This document shows positions 48,301 through 61,759 of a DNA stretch of 64,000 nt, piece by piece. Under the pieces are notes generated by a model, which was not told the DNA's origin, searched no databases, and saw nothing but the letters and a program-made list of their open reading frames with translations. Source of the stretch: Paragonimus westermani (lineage: Eukaryota; Platyhelminthes; Trematoda; Plagiorchiida; Troglotrematidae); the NCBI GenBank assembly GCA_008508345.1, contig QNGE01001036.1:134728-198727 (forward strand), in the 5' to 3' direction. Both the position numbers and the translations under genes were made by a program. Numbering within the stretch: the first letter of the stretch is position 1; every line of letters starts with the position of its first letter.

Positions 48301-50460
48301 AACCCATCTTGCTGTCCAGATTGAAATATGATCTAAAGTTAACTGAACCAAAAAGTGGACAGTTTTGTAATTACTAAACGTTAACATGCCACGTCCCCAT
48401 TCATAGAATCAGTCTCCACATATTAGAACATATTATGTTGGTTCTCACTTACCCCTCTCAAGTTTTCTGCCTAGTCTATCCTTTCCCAAATAGGCTGGTG
48501 ATAGAGTGGAAACTTTATTTTCGTAAAACATACCTGAAGAGGTCGATCAATGTTCAGCCACTCATACTTTGACATTTCTCATTTGCACATATCATGGTGT
48601 ATTCTCTTCTTTTTTCATGCGTTGTTGTAGTGGTGGGGAGAAATAGGTACACTTGGTGTCTCGAAAATAAAATATATGAAACAAACTCATCAAAGTTTCC
48701 TCACTGCTGTCGCCTGTTTACTGACTAACACTTGATTACTCTATAGTTTTTCCCGCTCCAAACTGCAATCTTGTATCATATAGCGGGATGTCTGTAAAGT
48801 GTGATGAACAGATATTCGGTGCAATCCGGTTCGATAATAGATTTCTTGCGTACCGACTGTTTTATTTGTCAAATCGCCAGCAAACTTGCTATAACTTTTC
48901 AAATCATTAAGTTATATAGGTTTATTCTAGATCACGTGACAGTGAAGTTGCCATTACCTTGGTAAACTATTGTACGGCCAGAGGCTATTAATTTTATTGG
49001 ATCTGTCTTTTCATCTCTTAGAATTTCACATACATAGCTTATGGGAACTCACGATATATTATCTGTACATACACCTTAAGATGGTTTTAAATATTTCATG
49101 TCAAGTCCCAAAGAGATGCTTCCTTATGGACAGGAGCAATACGGTTTAATAAAAACCTTCATTGTTATTGTTCATGCGGCACGCGAATGAAGCGGTAGAC
49201 AGGCGTAATTCTATTCGTCACGAAGCCGAGTATTCTTCAGGAGTTAGTTTTCCCTTTGTCATTTTTGCGTCACATTTCCTCTAAATCCCAGATGAATTTA
49301 CGTAACCGTCCGCCTAATTCAAGAGTTAGTTTTATAGCTATGAACATGTTAGGACTTGCTGGCGAATTACGTCCACACTACCCTCCGGTTTTGATCATCA
49401 TTTTGTACTTCAGGTGGATTCCACTGTTTGTGGATATATGCTAACTCCTACGTTTATTGAGAAATTACCTTTCTACCAGATCATTTATTGAAGACGTCAG
49501 CAGATAACCGTTAGGTTTTCGCCTCCACTGTGCACAAAAAGCAGTTCTGAATGACTAACTTATCAGCAAATCCAATATCTGTCTGACTAACCGGCTAGGT
49601 GACTGACCGGTCTTTTGCGTAACTGGTTTCTTGAATATAGCGCCGTGAACTGTCCTTCACAATAAATTAAGGTAAACATGCTACGCCTCTACTTACACGG
49701 TTTACGGGGATCTGAAATAAGTGCTCAACGCTGAAATGGAGACATCTTCTCTCCATTGGTGAGAAAATCAGTGTTCTCTTCCAGCGCTTTCCAGAACGTC
49801 AGTAAAAATATGATAACAGTTGCAAATTGGGCGCACGAATCTTCGTCTTGTTCGCACGGAAAATAATTCCAGGCGGTGAAGTGTGTATAAACTTCTAACT
49901 TCCATCGGTTTCAGGGGTGAAGTTTTGCTTAATCACCTGCATAGTTTATGCAATCAGTAACAAAACTGGAGCGAACGTCAAACAAGCAAATTTCGACGGG
50001 AAAAAAATAGTTCACTGTTTGTTTTCCGTGGGGTTGTACGTGTGTGATATTTAGTTTTTCAAAGATTAAGTTCTCTGAGTACAGTGTATTGTCGGTGCCA
50101 CCCTACAGGTAAGATTAACTGCTCGGCTGGTTGCATCTGCGCGTCGGTGGAAACGCTTGTTCACGGATTTGTGAATCCCAAATTATTCCAAAAAACGGCT
50201 AAAGAGAGGCACAAAGAACCTACTATTGGTGGCAAATCAAAATCGAGTTAAATGGATTAGCGAAAGAGAAACTTGTTTTCGGGACACATTCTGACTTATG
50301 AAATCGGGTGGGCTATGCGTCGGTATCGTCACGTCAAGCAGGAACAAATTTTGTGCAAATCCTTCGCCACATTAACCTATGTTACACGTTCCGATTGTTC
50401 CGTGATTGCAAAATAACTCAGTCTGTGTCGTATCAGTCCCAGTCGATAACTCTACCACAG

Positions 50461-50609
50461 GATGCCAGCTCAACTCACACAGGACAACCTGAGAATTTCT
50501 AATATACTCACAAAGAAACCTCGGCTTCAAAAGCTGTTCGCCTTTGTAGATCCGTTTGAGATGTGCACCCACAAAATCGGAATCACAGCCACTAGTTTTC
50601 ACAGCCGAG
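50461..50609 (+). CDS. Candidate internal exon (unrecognised)
   Basis: The segment lies between CTCTACCACAG and GTGAGTCC, both good splice signals. The 149 bp are open in one frame (entry phase 2, exit phase 1) and encode a basic and polar stretch: L-R-I-S-N-I-L-T-K-K-P-R, then L-F-A-F-V-D-P-F-E-M-C. It reads like a folded cytoplasmic domain, but I do not recognise it. The opposite strand is also open for 76 codons. Confidence 0.27.
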
Positions 50610-53600
50610 GTGAGTCCACAGTCATTGTTAGTAGTCTGTCAGCACGTCCAGCACTGTACAAGTTGACATTTTCAACATTTTTTTTAGTTCTTGACTTAAA
50701 ATGCTCAAAACCCCTTCAGTTTTATACGCATTCTGGTCATTCAATACCGAGGTTTCTGATCAGTCGAGTCAAATAACTAGTCGAGAGCTCAACAATTTGA
50801 GCGTACGTTGATCAACAGGTCGGTGAACTTTTGTGCAAAAATGATGGTCCAAGTTACTCTAGATTCGAGGGAATTAGAAAGTATAAAAATGCAGACATGC
50901 AATGCAGTTCAATACAAAAAGTCACTTTCGGTTTCCTTTACAGGAGCGACGGAATTAAATTTCAAAATAGATAACTTAAAATAGGAGCATTAGCGGCAGA
51001 TTCCTAAACCTCCACCAGTTTTCCGCAATACTCGGTACTGGTTATGGATCCCGGAGTTTTCGTTTATAAAATGAAATTCAGTTGAATGTCTTTTGACTTT
51101 TAAACGAGAAGTGTGAATGTGTTCAATGTGAGCCCCAGATATTACTGAAAGAATGGATGTGTGACTGCTCGAATACATGCCTGTATGCTCTGCCTCAGTG
51201 TATTCAATCTCCGTTGATGACCGAACATGGTTTACCCAAGCACCGAGCAACAAACTGTCTGCGCATTAATGCCCCTTTCTTCCTGTGAAACTGTCACGTC
51301 TAGATTTACGTTTTTAGTTGGTTGCATAGAATTTCTCTTCTGCTTCACGTACCTTCGGTCCACCGAGGTTAGTTATTTGTGCAGTGTATGTACAGAAGTG
51401 GACAACTCTGCAGATTATCTTCCGGGAACTTCAACATTTTTACATCAAGTTAGAGCAAGCTTTGTTATCCTACTATTGGGAAGATTCAAGCGGTATTAAT
51501 GGTGTGTAGGATACACCCTGCACAGTGATTTCCATTTTCGTGTTTTTGCCTATAAACCTATTCGTTCCAATCCGATTGTTGTCTATTTTGAGCCAAACGT
51601 ATCCCACTGAGATGCATTCATAAAATACGGTACATCCCCGAATTCCCACTGAAGTTTCCGCACAAATACGTTCCCGAAATCTAGTACCTGTAGTATCCGA
51701 TTTTACAGTTCTCAACCAAGTAATTCATTCGTAAATGCAAAATTTACCGGCCACAAATACCAGCTGCCACTTCTAGATTATAGCCATACGAACCTTCGTA
51801 CAAATTAGAATGTTTTGTGTAGCTCCTTTTGATTTTCCGAGGGGTTCAATATAAAACAGACTTAACTGTGTCAAAACAAATTTCAGCCGTTGCTCCCAAC
51901 CGGGCAGGCGAGATGCAATATTACCTACGGTTAGAAAAAGAAAAGCGTCAGTAATAAGTGTTCCATAATAGTTGCTTATTGTCATTTGAACAATATCACA
52001 CCTTATACATTTGTGAAGGTTGAAGGGTTTTGCTTTTTACTAGTAATACCCAGCATAATTGGTTGCAGGCGTCGCATTCCCACAGACCTTTCATTCACAT
52101 CGAATGTGGGGTCGCTGATGCCATGGTCAGTACGTTTCCCCACATGTCACCGAGGTCGGAGTTCTAGTCCAGACCGTAGCAAGGATACGCAAAACTGACC
52201 AGTTTTGCCGAGAACCAGTTAGGAGTCTCGCAGCTCTTCTCTATCGGGACCGACCGAAAGTCTATATTGGAATCCGAATGCGTTTAGTAATTTTGACTTG
52301 GGTTCATTTTATATTTTGCATGACTAATTGCATAGTGAGTATTTTTATACGAGTATCTGATGTTATCCCACTCAGGGATCATGATATGAAACGACACTAT
52401 GTCGGTTTATCGGATTGCATACTTGTTAAGACAGAAAGTGGAGATTTTAGCCAGCTAACCAAAACGATACATGCACATCCATCTGAAAAGTGACTGAACA
52501 TATAATCACTTGTTAGTCACGCACTTATTACAACGTTCGACGCAATGGCAAAGCTACTAGTTTTATAAAAATATATTAAGTTTTGAATCAAAATCTTTAT
52601 TTATAATAGAAATGCACACCACCAAAGAACATGAAACTCCGTATAAATTCTACAGTTAATATGTAGCGAATAATCGTTCAATAAAGCACGATTTATTGTT
52701 CAGCTCGCTCATTCCCAAGCCAGACGCGCATTGGCATTTATGAGCCGGAATTCCGGTCTACAACACGCTCGCAGTTTCCGCTGACACGTCAGGTGCACCT
52801 CTGCTTGGTACTTCGACTTCCATTCTTCGTCCATTCATCCAGCTTCGATGAGAGATGGTTCATCCGGCCGTCCATGCTTTCCGTAATCCGTTGGATTTTA
52901 GCACTGAATATATCTCACCGCCACGTTGTGGTATTCCACCGAGTGTTGGAATACTCGCGCCAAGAGGGGTGGTAGAAAACAGAAGATTTCGAATGAGTAC
53001 CGAAACCTAGTAAGCACTCTCTGAGGAATCAGTTCAAGAGCAAAAATTAACCCCGAATTGTCGCGGAGCTACATGACCAGAAGTGTAAAAAAATATTCTG
53101 GCAGTGACCTTACAGTCAAAAAACGGCTTAAAAACTTATTTGCGGCAAAATATCAATGCTCAGGGAATGTACAACCGGCGTAGACAGTATTGAACAACAA
53201 AGTTTATGAATTCTGAAGTTCTGGAAGAGTTGTCCGACCAATCCTTCTGCTCTGCTGGGGAGAATTGGGGATGATATGTAGGTGAATTGTTGCTAAGATA
53301 AGCAGTATCAAGACTGAATAAATAGTGAGCAGCTCGCGAATTCTCAGTCTTGAGGTGACATTCTTTTCGCTGATTACTGCACGCATGAATGTTTTGACCA
53401 CTTGGGGTCAACTCAGCACTGTTTTTCTTTATGACAACTTTAAACGTAAAAAACGTGGTATAATTACACCTAGTATACAGAGATGAGCAGACGGCGGACG
53501 ACTTTATGGTTAAAAGAGGAGTTGTGCAAACTTGACCTTGACAGTCAACAGTTTGTTTGCAACGCAGTGTGGGACGTGCTTAGCAGGTTTATCGGAAGAC

Positions 53601-56600
53601 AAATGATCTGCTGTTCATACGTAAACGGTATTTTGGCCACAAATTAAGAGGTACATACCCTGATGTTCAGAACGGTGGGATATTTGTGACAGCAGTTATG
53701 GAGAACTGATCATTTGGTGATGTGAACAAAACGTAAATATGACTAGCTTGATATGGTTGAATAAGTCAGTTCTCAGTTGCTCAAACAGTCTCATTACGTG
53801 CCTTCGCCATCGTATCATCTTTCAGGAACGTTCCAGAACGACTATTCGTTAGCAGCGTTTTCGCAGATTCCCTTGTTCGGCTTGTGGCTTAGCAAACTTG
53901 ATTGATTGTACAACATAGAACTTAGAAGAAAACGCACGTCTATTCAAAATGATCCTAGAATGCGGGCTGATGCCAGATATCTTACGAAAGGCTGTAGGCA
54001 ACAGCGCCTCAGGCAAGCACCTTTTACGGAGTACATCTTGAAAATTAAAACTGTTGGTGCTGTGTGCTTCATGAGTTAGAGAGATTGTCTCGGACAGGCA
54101 AAATTGTGAATATTTACACACAATTCGTGATGGGTTATAAAGTGATTTTCACATTATTACTCTGATATCGACATTAGCCATTCCGTAAGTAGATAGAACT
54201 GGGCGTTCAGCATAACGAGCCTTACCACCCAACCGCAATAGCTCTAATGACCATGTCGTATGAAAACTCAGATTGCTGATCAAATAGTATACGCCAATTC
54301 CGAATTTGAATTTATCTAATGACGCTGTTGTGACAAAAACCGATAGGTTGTCCCACCATGGATTCACTTACAGGTTGAAGAAGGTTTAGTGGTTGTAAGC
54401 CACCTAGCTACATCTGAGGTGTTGATGCCAACAAATAAATCAACATTGGATGACACCTGATAGGGCTGCTCATCGATACTATGCCCGAAGAGTGATTATA
54501 CTTTAGCACACCCACAATGTGCCGGAAGCTGTCACGCGACTTGTTTATGCAATAGACTACACGACTTTTAGTGAAACACTTCATTATACTTTCATTTTCA
54601 ACTGGTGGGTAGTCCTTATTGAGATTTCGGTGCCTGTCTTGAAGACTAACTCAAGAGTTATTGTGTGTGAGGAAGAATTGAACGAAACTGTGAAACTCTG
54701 TAGGTTGACAGATACAAGCGGCGAATGATAACATCCCATTCTTTATTGGCAATTCGAAGGTGAACTAAGATCATTCAAACCAATTGCTGTTAATGCCCGT
54801 TTGCTCGCATAAACAAGATGCGGTTCTTTACCCGTGGTCGAAGTGAGCTGAAACGGGTGGTTACAGTCCAGAAGTATCAAAATCTGAAGTATATGCAGAA
54901 ATGGGAAGATTTGGTATTAACTGGTTTGTTTGCCCCTACTATTTCTGTTCACTCTTCCCTGGCAGCGGATAATTCGATAAGACAGTGGAATTTCTTCTCG
55001 AGAGCCACTGTGGTGAACGGTTTAGCTGTCCATAAGCTTTTAGGCTAACAAGGTCAACACGGTCGGTCTGTAATTGACGGATTCATTGTGCTAACGCTTT
55101 TGAATTTAAGAAATACATTGTTTTATTTCAGGTTATAGAAAGTCCGCTCTTTTTAATAAACCGATCATTCGATTCGTATATCCCCAGCAATCCAGAGTTT
55201 ACTGGTTTCCGAAAGAAAATCAATTCAATAGATGCTGTAAGCGCTCCATTTATTGTGGAATGCTTTGAGTCAGAATGACGGGATTATAGGTAATAAGCTT
55301 GAATGGATTACACTTAGCCTATCTTGTTGGTCTCCACACAAGACTAGATAAAATGACTATGGGTCTTCAACTTCATGGTATGCATTTATCCACAGAGTGA
55401 TAACACAAGAACATAGAGATTCAACTGGCAACTTTAACGGCTATAAAATGAAATGTCTTTATTGAGAGCGCATCAAACTTTCGGCGTTGTAATTTTCCAA
55501 TAAACCAGATTTTATTATGTATGCTGTTTTTCTGCGTACAACATGAATTTTTTAAATTGAAACCTGACTTGAATATAAAAAGCACGAGCAGACTTACATT
55601 GTGATGCACTGTTTCTCGAGGAGTTGCTTTTCGTGAATTGTTAAAGACCGTGTGCCATATTTGAATTACAACTGCTGACTCCTATGTGAATAACGACAGC
55701 AGAAACACGAAGGATTTGTCCCAAAAAACTGATTGCAATGAAGATTTTCTGATATTCTCGAAAATGGAAGGTTAGTAAAGATCCACACATCATATTTTGA
55801 TTTTTCAAACTGCGATTCTCCACGATATTGTCATTTGCAATGTCGTAAATGCCTAAGGTGGTCGCCAAATTCATTCAAAAGGCAACCGTTTGTTAACAAT
55901 CTATTCCGAGAGTGGTTAACTCTGGAACATCTCACTGCTGAGACACGTGTCCTCGCCCAAAGTTATCTCGTTAATAACGTTCTACGGTATTAAACTTCTA
56001 AATGCTCAGGATCAGAAATGACGGAGGTCAGTTAAGTTCAATGAACCACATTGGCAGCAGTGTGCTGGAACGAAGACTTTAAAGATACCCCTCTAAAGTT
56101 CGCTCGTAGTGGGACAGATGAATGAACCAACGACGTTATCAAGCCACCTACAATGACTCACAGAAACTGTCCACAATATCTTCTACCATGCCGGCTCAGC
56201 TTTACGTTAGAGAATTTTCCCCCCAATGACGGTGGAATTCTAGTGAATTCAGTCCCACTAGTCTGCTGAAAAGGGTGTTGCCACGGCAAGATCACGATGG
56301 CGATCATGCGGAAAGCGACGGCGAGATGCATGGTGACGTAATGGAATAATCGACAAGTAGTCTATAAGTAAAACTAATGTAACAGGCATTAAAATGATGT
56401 GTGATGGGAAACCAAACGTCACAGATTATTCAACCTGAAATCACTGTTGGCCCTAAACACAGGCAAAACTGAAAATGCTGATGATGTCTTCGAGCTGTAG
56501 ATATAGAAGTTCGTCACCCGTATTTAGTTGGATTACCAGTGCATGTTTAGCTACATAATTGATAAAACTGTTTGACGGAGAGAAATGACAGTGAATCGAA

Positions 56601-59600
56601 ATTGATGACTCAATGCTTTATGCTAATACTTCCTCTGAAGAAATTTTCATCCAGCACTAACAGACAATGGCATGATCGATGTTTAGCACAGCCGGTTTCA
56701 TTTCCACTATATTTCACAATCAACTCAAGCTGCTAACTCTTCCGGATATGAACTGTTCCTGGATGAATTGGTTTTAATGAAAGGTCCACAATGAACTTTT
56801 GATTAGCAGCCTTTTCAGTCAAGTCCTAAAACCAGTAGGACCATTTTAGCATGCAACCGTAATGGAAAGCACATCCACTGTCTAATCCCTTGGAAATAAA
56901 AATACACAATTCCCGGGGATTTGGTTAAATATGATAGCACTCTGTGACCGCCCATGAGGTCGCAGATTTGGCCTCCCACAAACATCTCTGATCCGACCAT
57001 CTCCAAATTCGAAATCGTTAAAGTTGCTTGTTCAGGCATTGTTTCCTCAAAATATTTTCAATACTCCTAAAACTGTAAGCTTTTGGTTTTCACCAGCAGA
57101 CTTTTGTGTCACTATTTCACTATTTGTCCGATGCAGTCGATCGTAGTTTGTTAACAATCAATAGGGCGACCTACCCAAACTCTACCGACAAAGTGTGGGG
57201 CACTCAATGGAGTGCGGTCATTTTTGCACCCAGTAACTGCAAATATGAGTCGCGGAGTGTCACTCTGCCGGACAACCGAGATATTGTCGTACCGTTATGA
57301 TTTCAAAATTAGACATTTGCTTACTTGTACCTACTACGATGTACAACATTACTTGTTATGTCTCCAGCTGTGGAAATTGTGGACCAGTCTTTCACAACTT
57401 TGGAGATTTTTGCAGTTTCTTTCAGCAGTCTTGGTGGTAATGTGGAAAAACGAATGAGATACGTTATCTGCAAAGTCACGCACAATTAGTTGTTCGATAT
57501 TCTTTAAACAAACAGTTCCGGGCTGTTGAAAAAAACGAAAATCAACCTATCCCGACTGTAAACACAGTGATCGTTCCAAAACGTTCAGTCTCGGTGAACA
57601 AAACAGAAGTATACACTATGCAGTCTGATGTTTGCGTTGGTTTCGTGATCACATTGGTAGGTACGCGATTAGCCGAATTTTGCGTGTTTAGATAGTCACA
57701 GAAGTCTCATCCTGCAGTACTTTGTTTATCCAGTCGTTTATGATTGTTTTTCACTCCCGTTCGTCTATTTGTCTTGTGTCCCACTCTGACAACTTTACAT
57801 ATGCGTGTGTGCTAAGAGTGCACTGAATATTAAATCGGTTAACACTACAGAATTTGCGCTGTTTTCTGTGAATAATTTCAATTGATACCTTTGTGCTTTT
57901 TCTTAGCCAACACTTGATGACGTTGAATATTTTTTGTGAAACACTGTCCACAAACTAAACGAAAAAAAATCGCTTTTGATGTTCACTTGACCAACTGTGT
58001 TACCGTTTGAGGTACTGGCAAAATAAGTCTTTTGAAATATCGTTACTATGGAAACCGATACGTCCAATATGACATTATGAGTAATATAGCTACACCAGTA
58101 AACCATTCTGATATACCCCCGGGCTTATGAGTTTTGGTTACAACAGACGTGTGTTAGAAACTAACAGACTGCTAGAAGATGAACAACGCGACAGTACATT
58201 CGTTTTTCGCAACAAAGACTAAATTTCCAAGCATTTCGTCCGACCCAGTGTTGCATTGCGGTTCAAGTCCATCATACAGTATGTGACCAATCTTGAAAAC
58301 TATCAACTTTTTGATACATGTCACAAATAGAGTGCATGGTATACTTTTTGTGGCGTCAGTCATAAAAATGGACTAAGTTTCATTTGAAATTTTTACACTG
58401 AAACTATTATTTCCTGCTAACTGTAGCTCTTCTCGCTTTGGTTTGTACTATCCAACACACAGTTTGTCATAATGAATAAGACACTGGAGAATTGGAAAGG
58501 ATGTCATTGGCTTTGAGTAAGTAACTGGAGCCAATAATTATATCACCCTGGTTGAAAGAGCACCCACTGATTTTTCCAAGGTCATATTCAGTCCTTCTCT
58601 TTTCTGTCATATAACTCGGGAGCAAAGGGCCAGCCTTAAGAAACCAACCTTGTAATAAAATACTTCATTGCGATAATATGTATGAAGAAACTTCACGAAC
58701 TAACGTTTTTTCCACGTGAAATATGAGCCCACTTATTGGGACACTTGGATTTCAAGACCATTTGAGATATTTCATCACAACTGATTGAGAAATAACCGTA
58801 CTTTTTATTGTTAGAAACTCCTGACCATCGGACCATAAGCCATCACCTGATCGGAATGAAATCTGGTTAAGTTTTCTGATAGTCATAATGTACGCTCCGA
58901 AATTTCATGATAACACAGAACCTGATTTTTCCACCTATCTGTTTTCAGGGCTCTAAATTCATTTAGGATATCAATCTGCTTTACTAACGTAAAGCTACTG
59001 TCTTCCACATAGGTAAACGATGTATCGACTTGTCATTCATCTGGATCTGACGGTTACAAACAATTTGGTATCATCTTTATTTCGAAATGGGACTGAAGCC
59101 TCCTGTTTATGAACGCTTGAACTGATTCCTTATTCCATAGTTTAACGATTCTATCTTGAAAATTTACTCTCTGTCCTGTCACTTAGCTTAAAACGTAATT
59201 TATTTTTCCGGAGGATACTTTCAATTTAAGCACATAATTCAGTCCAAATCCCAGTGGCTAAAATGTGCGCAATTCACTCCAAAGAACGCTGGTTAAACGA
59301 GAGTTTTCCAGGTTGATCATGTTTAAAAAAAACGAAAATACTGCAATGTAAATAATCTGTCGAAGTGTCACAAGGACTCAGGAAAGCGCGTACTATGGTT
59401 TTGTTTCGATCAATCTCTGTGAGGCTGCATATCATTTTCATTCAATTCATGAATGATAACAAACAAATACGTGACATCATCATACAAAATTTATCAACCT
59501 ACCATAACGAAAGGTCAACAGACAGTGCACATTTTACAATGATGACAAATACATTATGCAGCTGTTTCAAGTTCAAGTCTTTGGGAAACACTTGGTCTTA

Positions 59601-60982
59601 CATATGAGGCAGAATTTGCTTGAACTCATCACAACTGCTTTGTTACAGAGAGCAGAACATTCTACGCTACTTAATGATTATGATATAATCCTTCTTACTG
59701 TACCCAGTAGTATATCCATAGTTAGACAACTTCATTAACTCAGGGTCCCAGCCAAAGGAAGTTGAGAAAAAGCAATGTAACGAACTGAAATGATGTTTAG
59801 TTCATGTTTCTTACAATAGATTCAGTTGGACAAGTTAACACGACCTGTTCATTTGTGGCACATGGATTTAGTGGCTTCAGTGCAATTCGTTTACTTCCAC
59901 TCATCCTGTTGCCTTAGAAACTCAACTTTCAACTTACTTCTCGTCACACTCATTTTCCCAGTGTTTCAAAGCCTTTAAACGAAGTAGGTGCTCACCCGTC
60001 CACTATGGAAACTGTGCGCAAGGAATTGAAAATCAACCATCTTTGAAGAACTGAATTTGACTCAATAAGTTGAGTTCTTGTTAAAGGTAACTTTATTTAC
60101 ATTCTTTTTCATGTTCTCGTTAATAGAAAGAAATTACTCGTGGACAATTTTGTAGGTGCATGTATACTAAAACCGGGATAGTTTTGACTCTTTAAAGATA
60201 TCTTAACAATGTATTATTTCTGTAGGTTTGTACTGGCTCGTTTCGTCACGTCACCCATTTTGACGTGTTATCTCCCTGCTATGGAACGGTTTGTGTATCA
60301 ACAGCCATACTGTCCGTAAAATCAATAGTCCGTAGAATTATCAGTAAAGACTCTTCTTTCAGACGGCAGGCTAGATGTCAGAGTCAATCAATATTGTATC
60401 AATTACGTTACTTCCTGAGAAATATTCGCAAAAATACTGCAGTCTAACAATGCGGAGCAAAATAGTTGCCAACGTTCTTTGGCGTATTGGTTGCATGGTG
60501 GCTGTGACAGCTATTACAAGGAACTGAGATGTTTTAGAACAGACCCAAACACCGTTTCTCCTATAGATAGTTCAGTTTGATCTCGCAAAAATCTTGATCT
60601 ACGTCTGCTTAATCTGAATACAGTAGTCAACAGTATGACGTGTTTAACCACTCGAACTTAATCAAGTGTTGTCAGAACGGTAGTAAACTGTTTCACACTA
60701 CCCGTTCAGTACTGCGTTGTCAGTGAGTTTTAATAGCCGAACTATTTACTATGTGGTTTGATCGTTATAAAATTTCCCAGGTATATATTAGGGCCACTAA
60801 AACACGCGGGGTCACTCAAAGATGAGTTAAAACTGGCGCCATGGAGCTCTGGATTATTAGGTTCTTTAGCATCACAAAGAAATTTCACCTACATAAATAT
60901 CAAACTGATAGCACGAATGACACTCATTCCCTAGAGGACTGTTGCGCTGCATTCAATTGTGAAGAATCCAAATTCTCATCAG

Positions 60983-61088
60983 TTACACAGACTGCATACT
61001 ACCAGTTAAGTTTGTCTAACAGCATACAGTCAAACACTCTTCTGGTTGGACACTTTCGTGTTGATGAGTCCGTGGTCATAGTCCAAAG
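60983..61088 (+). CDS. Candidate exon (unrecognised)
   Basis: The segment is part of a 119-codon plus frame (60841-61200). TTCTCATCAG before 60983 and AAAG followed by GTATTT at 61088 give plausible splice limits, entry phase 1 and exit phase 2. The product would be an S/T/N-rich stretch ending V-V-I-V-Q-R. Alternatively the whole 119-codon frame may simply be chance. Confidence 0.18.
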
Positions 61089-61683
61089 GTATTTGCGTCA
61101 GAAAACATCGACTGACTGTTTAGTGGTCGACATACATCTGCATCGGTCAGTGTTATTCACTTGTGTTGTGCAACCTAACTTCGGAATCCATCAGCTGTGA
61201 ACGCTGCGGACGATCCGTTGTCCGTCAAACGTATACCGTATAGAAGTTTAAAACCGCCAGATAGAATAGCTTCCTTCCTGAAATTCTGAGCATCTTTTTT
61301 TGATACTGGGCCTTACACTCATTTTTACTTAGTTTACTGTCGCAAAAACGACACACCTTTGCACCGCACACTTTGGAAACGGCGCAAATACCACATATTG
61401 CTTGTTTCCGCATACTTCTATATATGTCCTCACCACAGTCACAGCCGTCAACTTACTGACCAGAGACAGTTCACAAATTCTGAGAATTTGCACAGAGGCG
61501 TTTGGATCCTGTATATCGGAGACTACTGAACATTGTTGAGCTCGAGTACCGTGAATATGCCCGATTTTCGGAAAACGTTTACAACCCAATTCAGCGGTGC
61601 CACATAACTAGATTTCAGGGGTTCGACTAATTGAACATTAATGATCGCCATCCCTCACCCCACTGACATACTACTCCCAGCGA

Positions 61684-61759
61684 ACCCATATAAATGTGTT
61701 GTATTTAGCCTGATGATGAAGCACTGAAAACGAGCTGGTTTGCTACACGTTTTTCTCAT
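61684..61759 (+). repeat. PLE 3'-terminal fragment, second family member
   Basis: About 76 bp match the end of the PLE arms at 4838 and 6350. They share the TATAAA-hairpin, CTGATGATGAA, an AACGAGC block, the AGC/GCT hairpin and the final T-run plus CTCAT, which agrees especially with the left arm. Upstream of 61684 no similarity to the arms or to PLE coding sequence is visible. This is either a very short 5'-truncated copy or the end of a diverged PLE. Differences from the first two copies are spread evenly, so it is not a recent duplicate. Confidence 0.6.

Larger units (their letters stand above)
28061..61683. other. Unassigned intergenic or intronic DNA with scattered exon-like segments
   Basis: Across 33.6 kb I recognise no protein family, RNA gene or mobile element with confidence. 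The listed exon candidates, a possible SINE-like segment (30190-30480) and a ten-base G run at 40228-40237 are the only points I could single out. Open frames are of chance length. Long AT-rich stretches without repeats are compatible with large introns or intergenic DNA of a flatworm genome of several hundred megabases or more. Confidence 0.5.
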
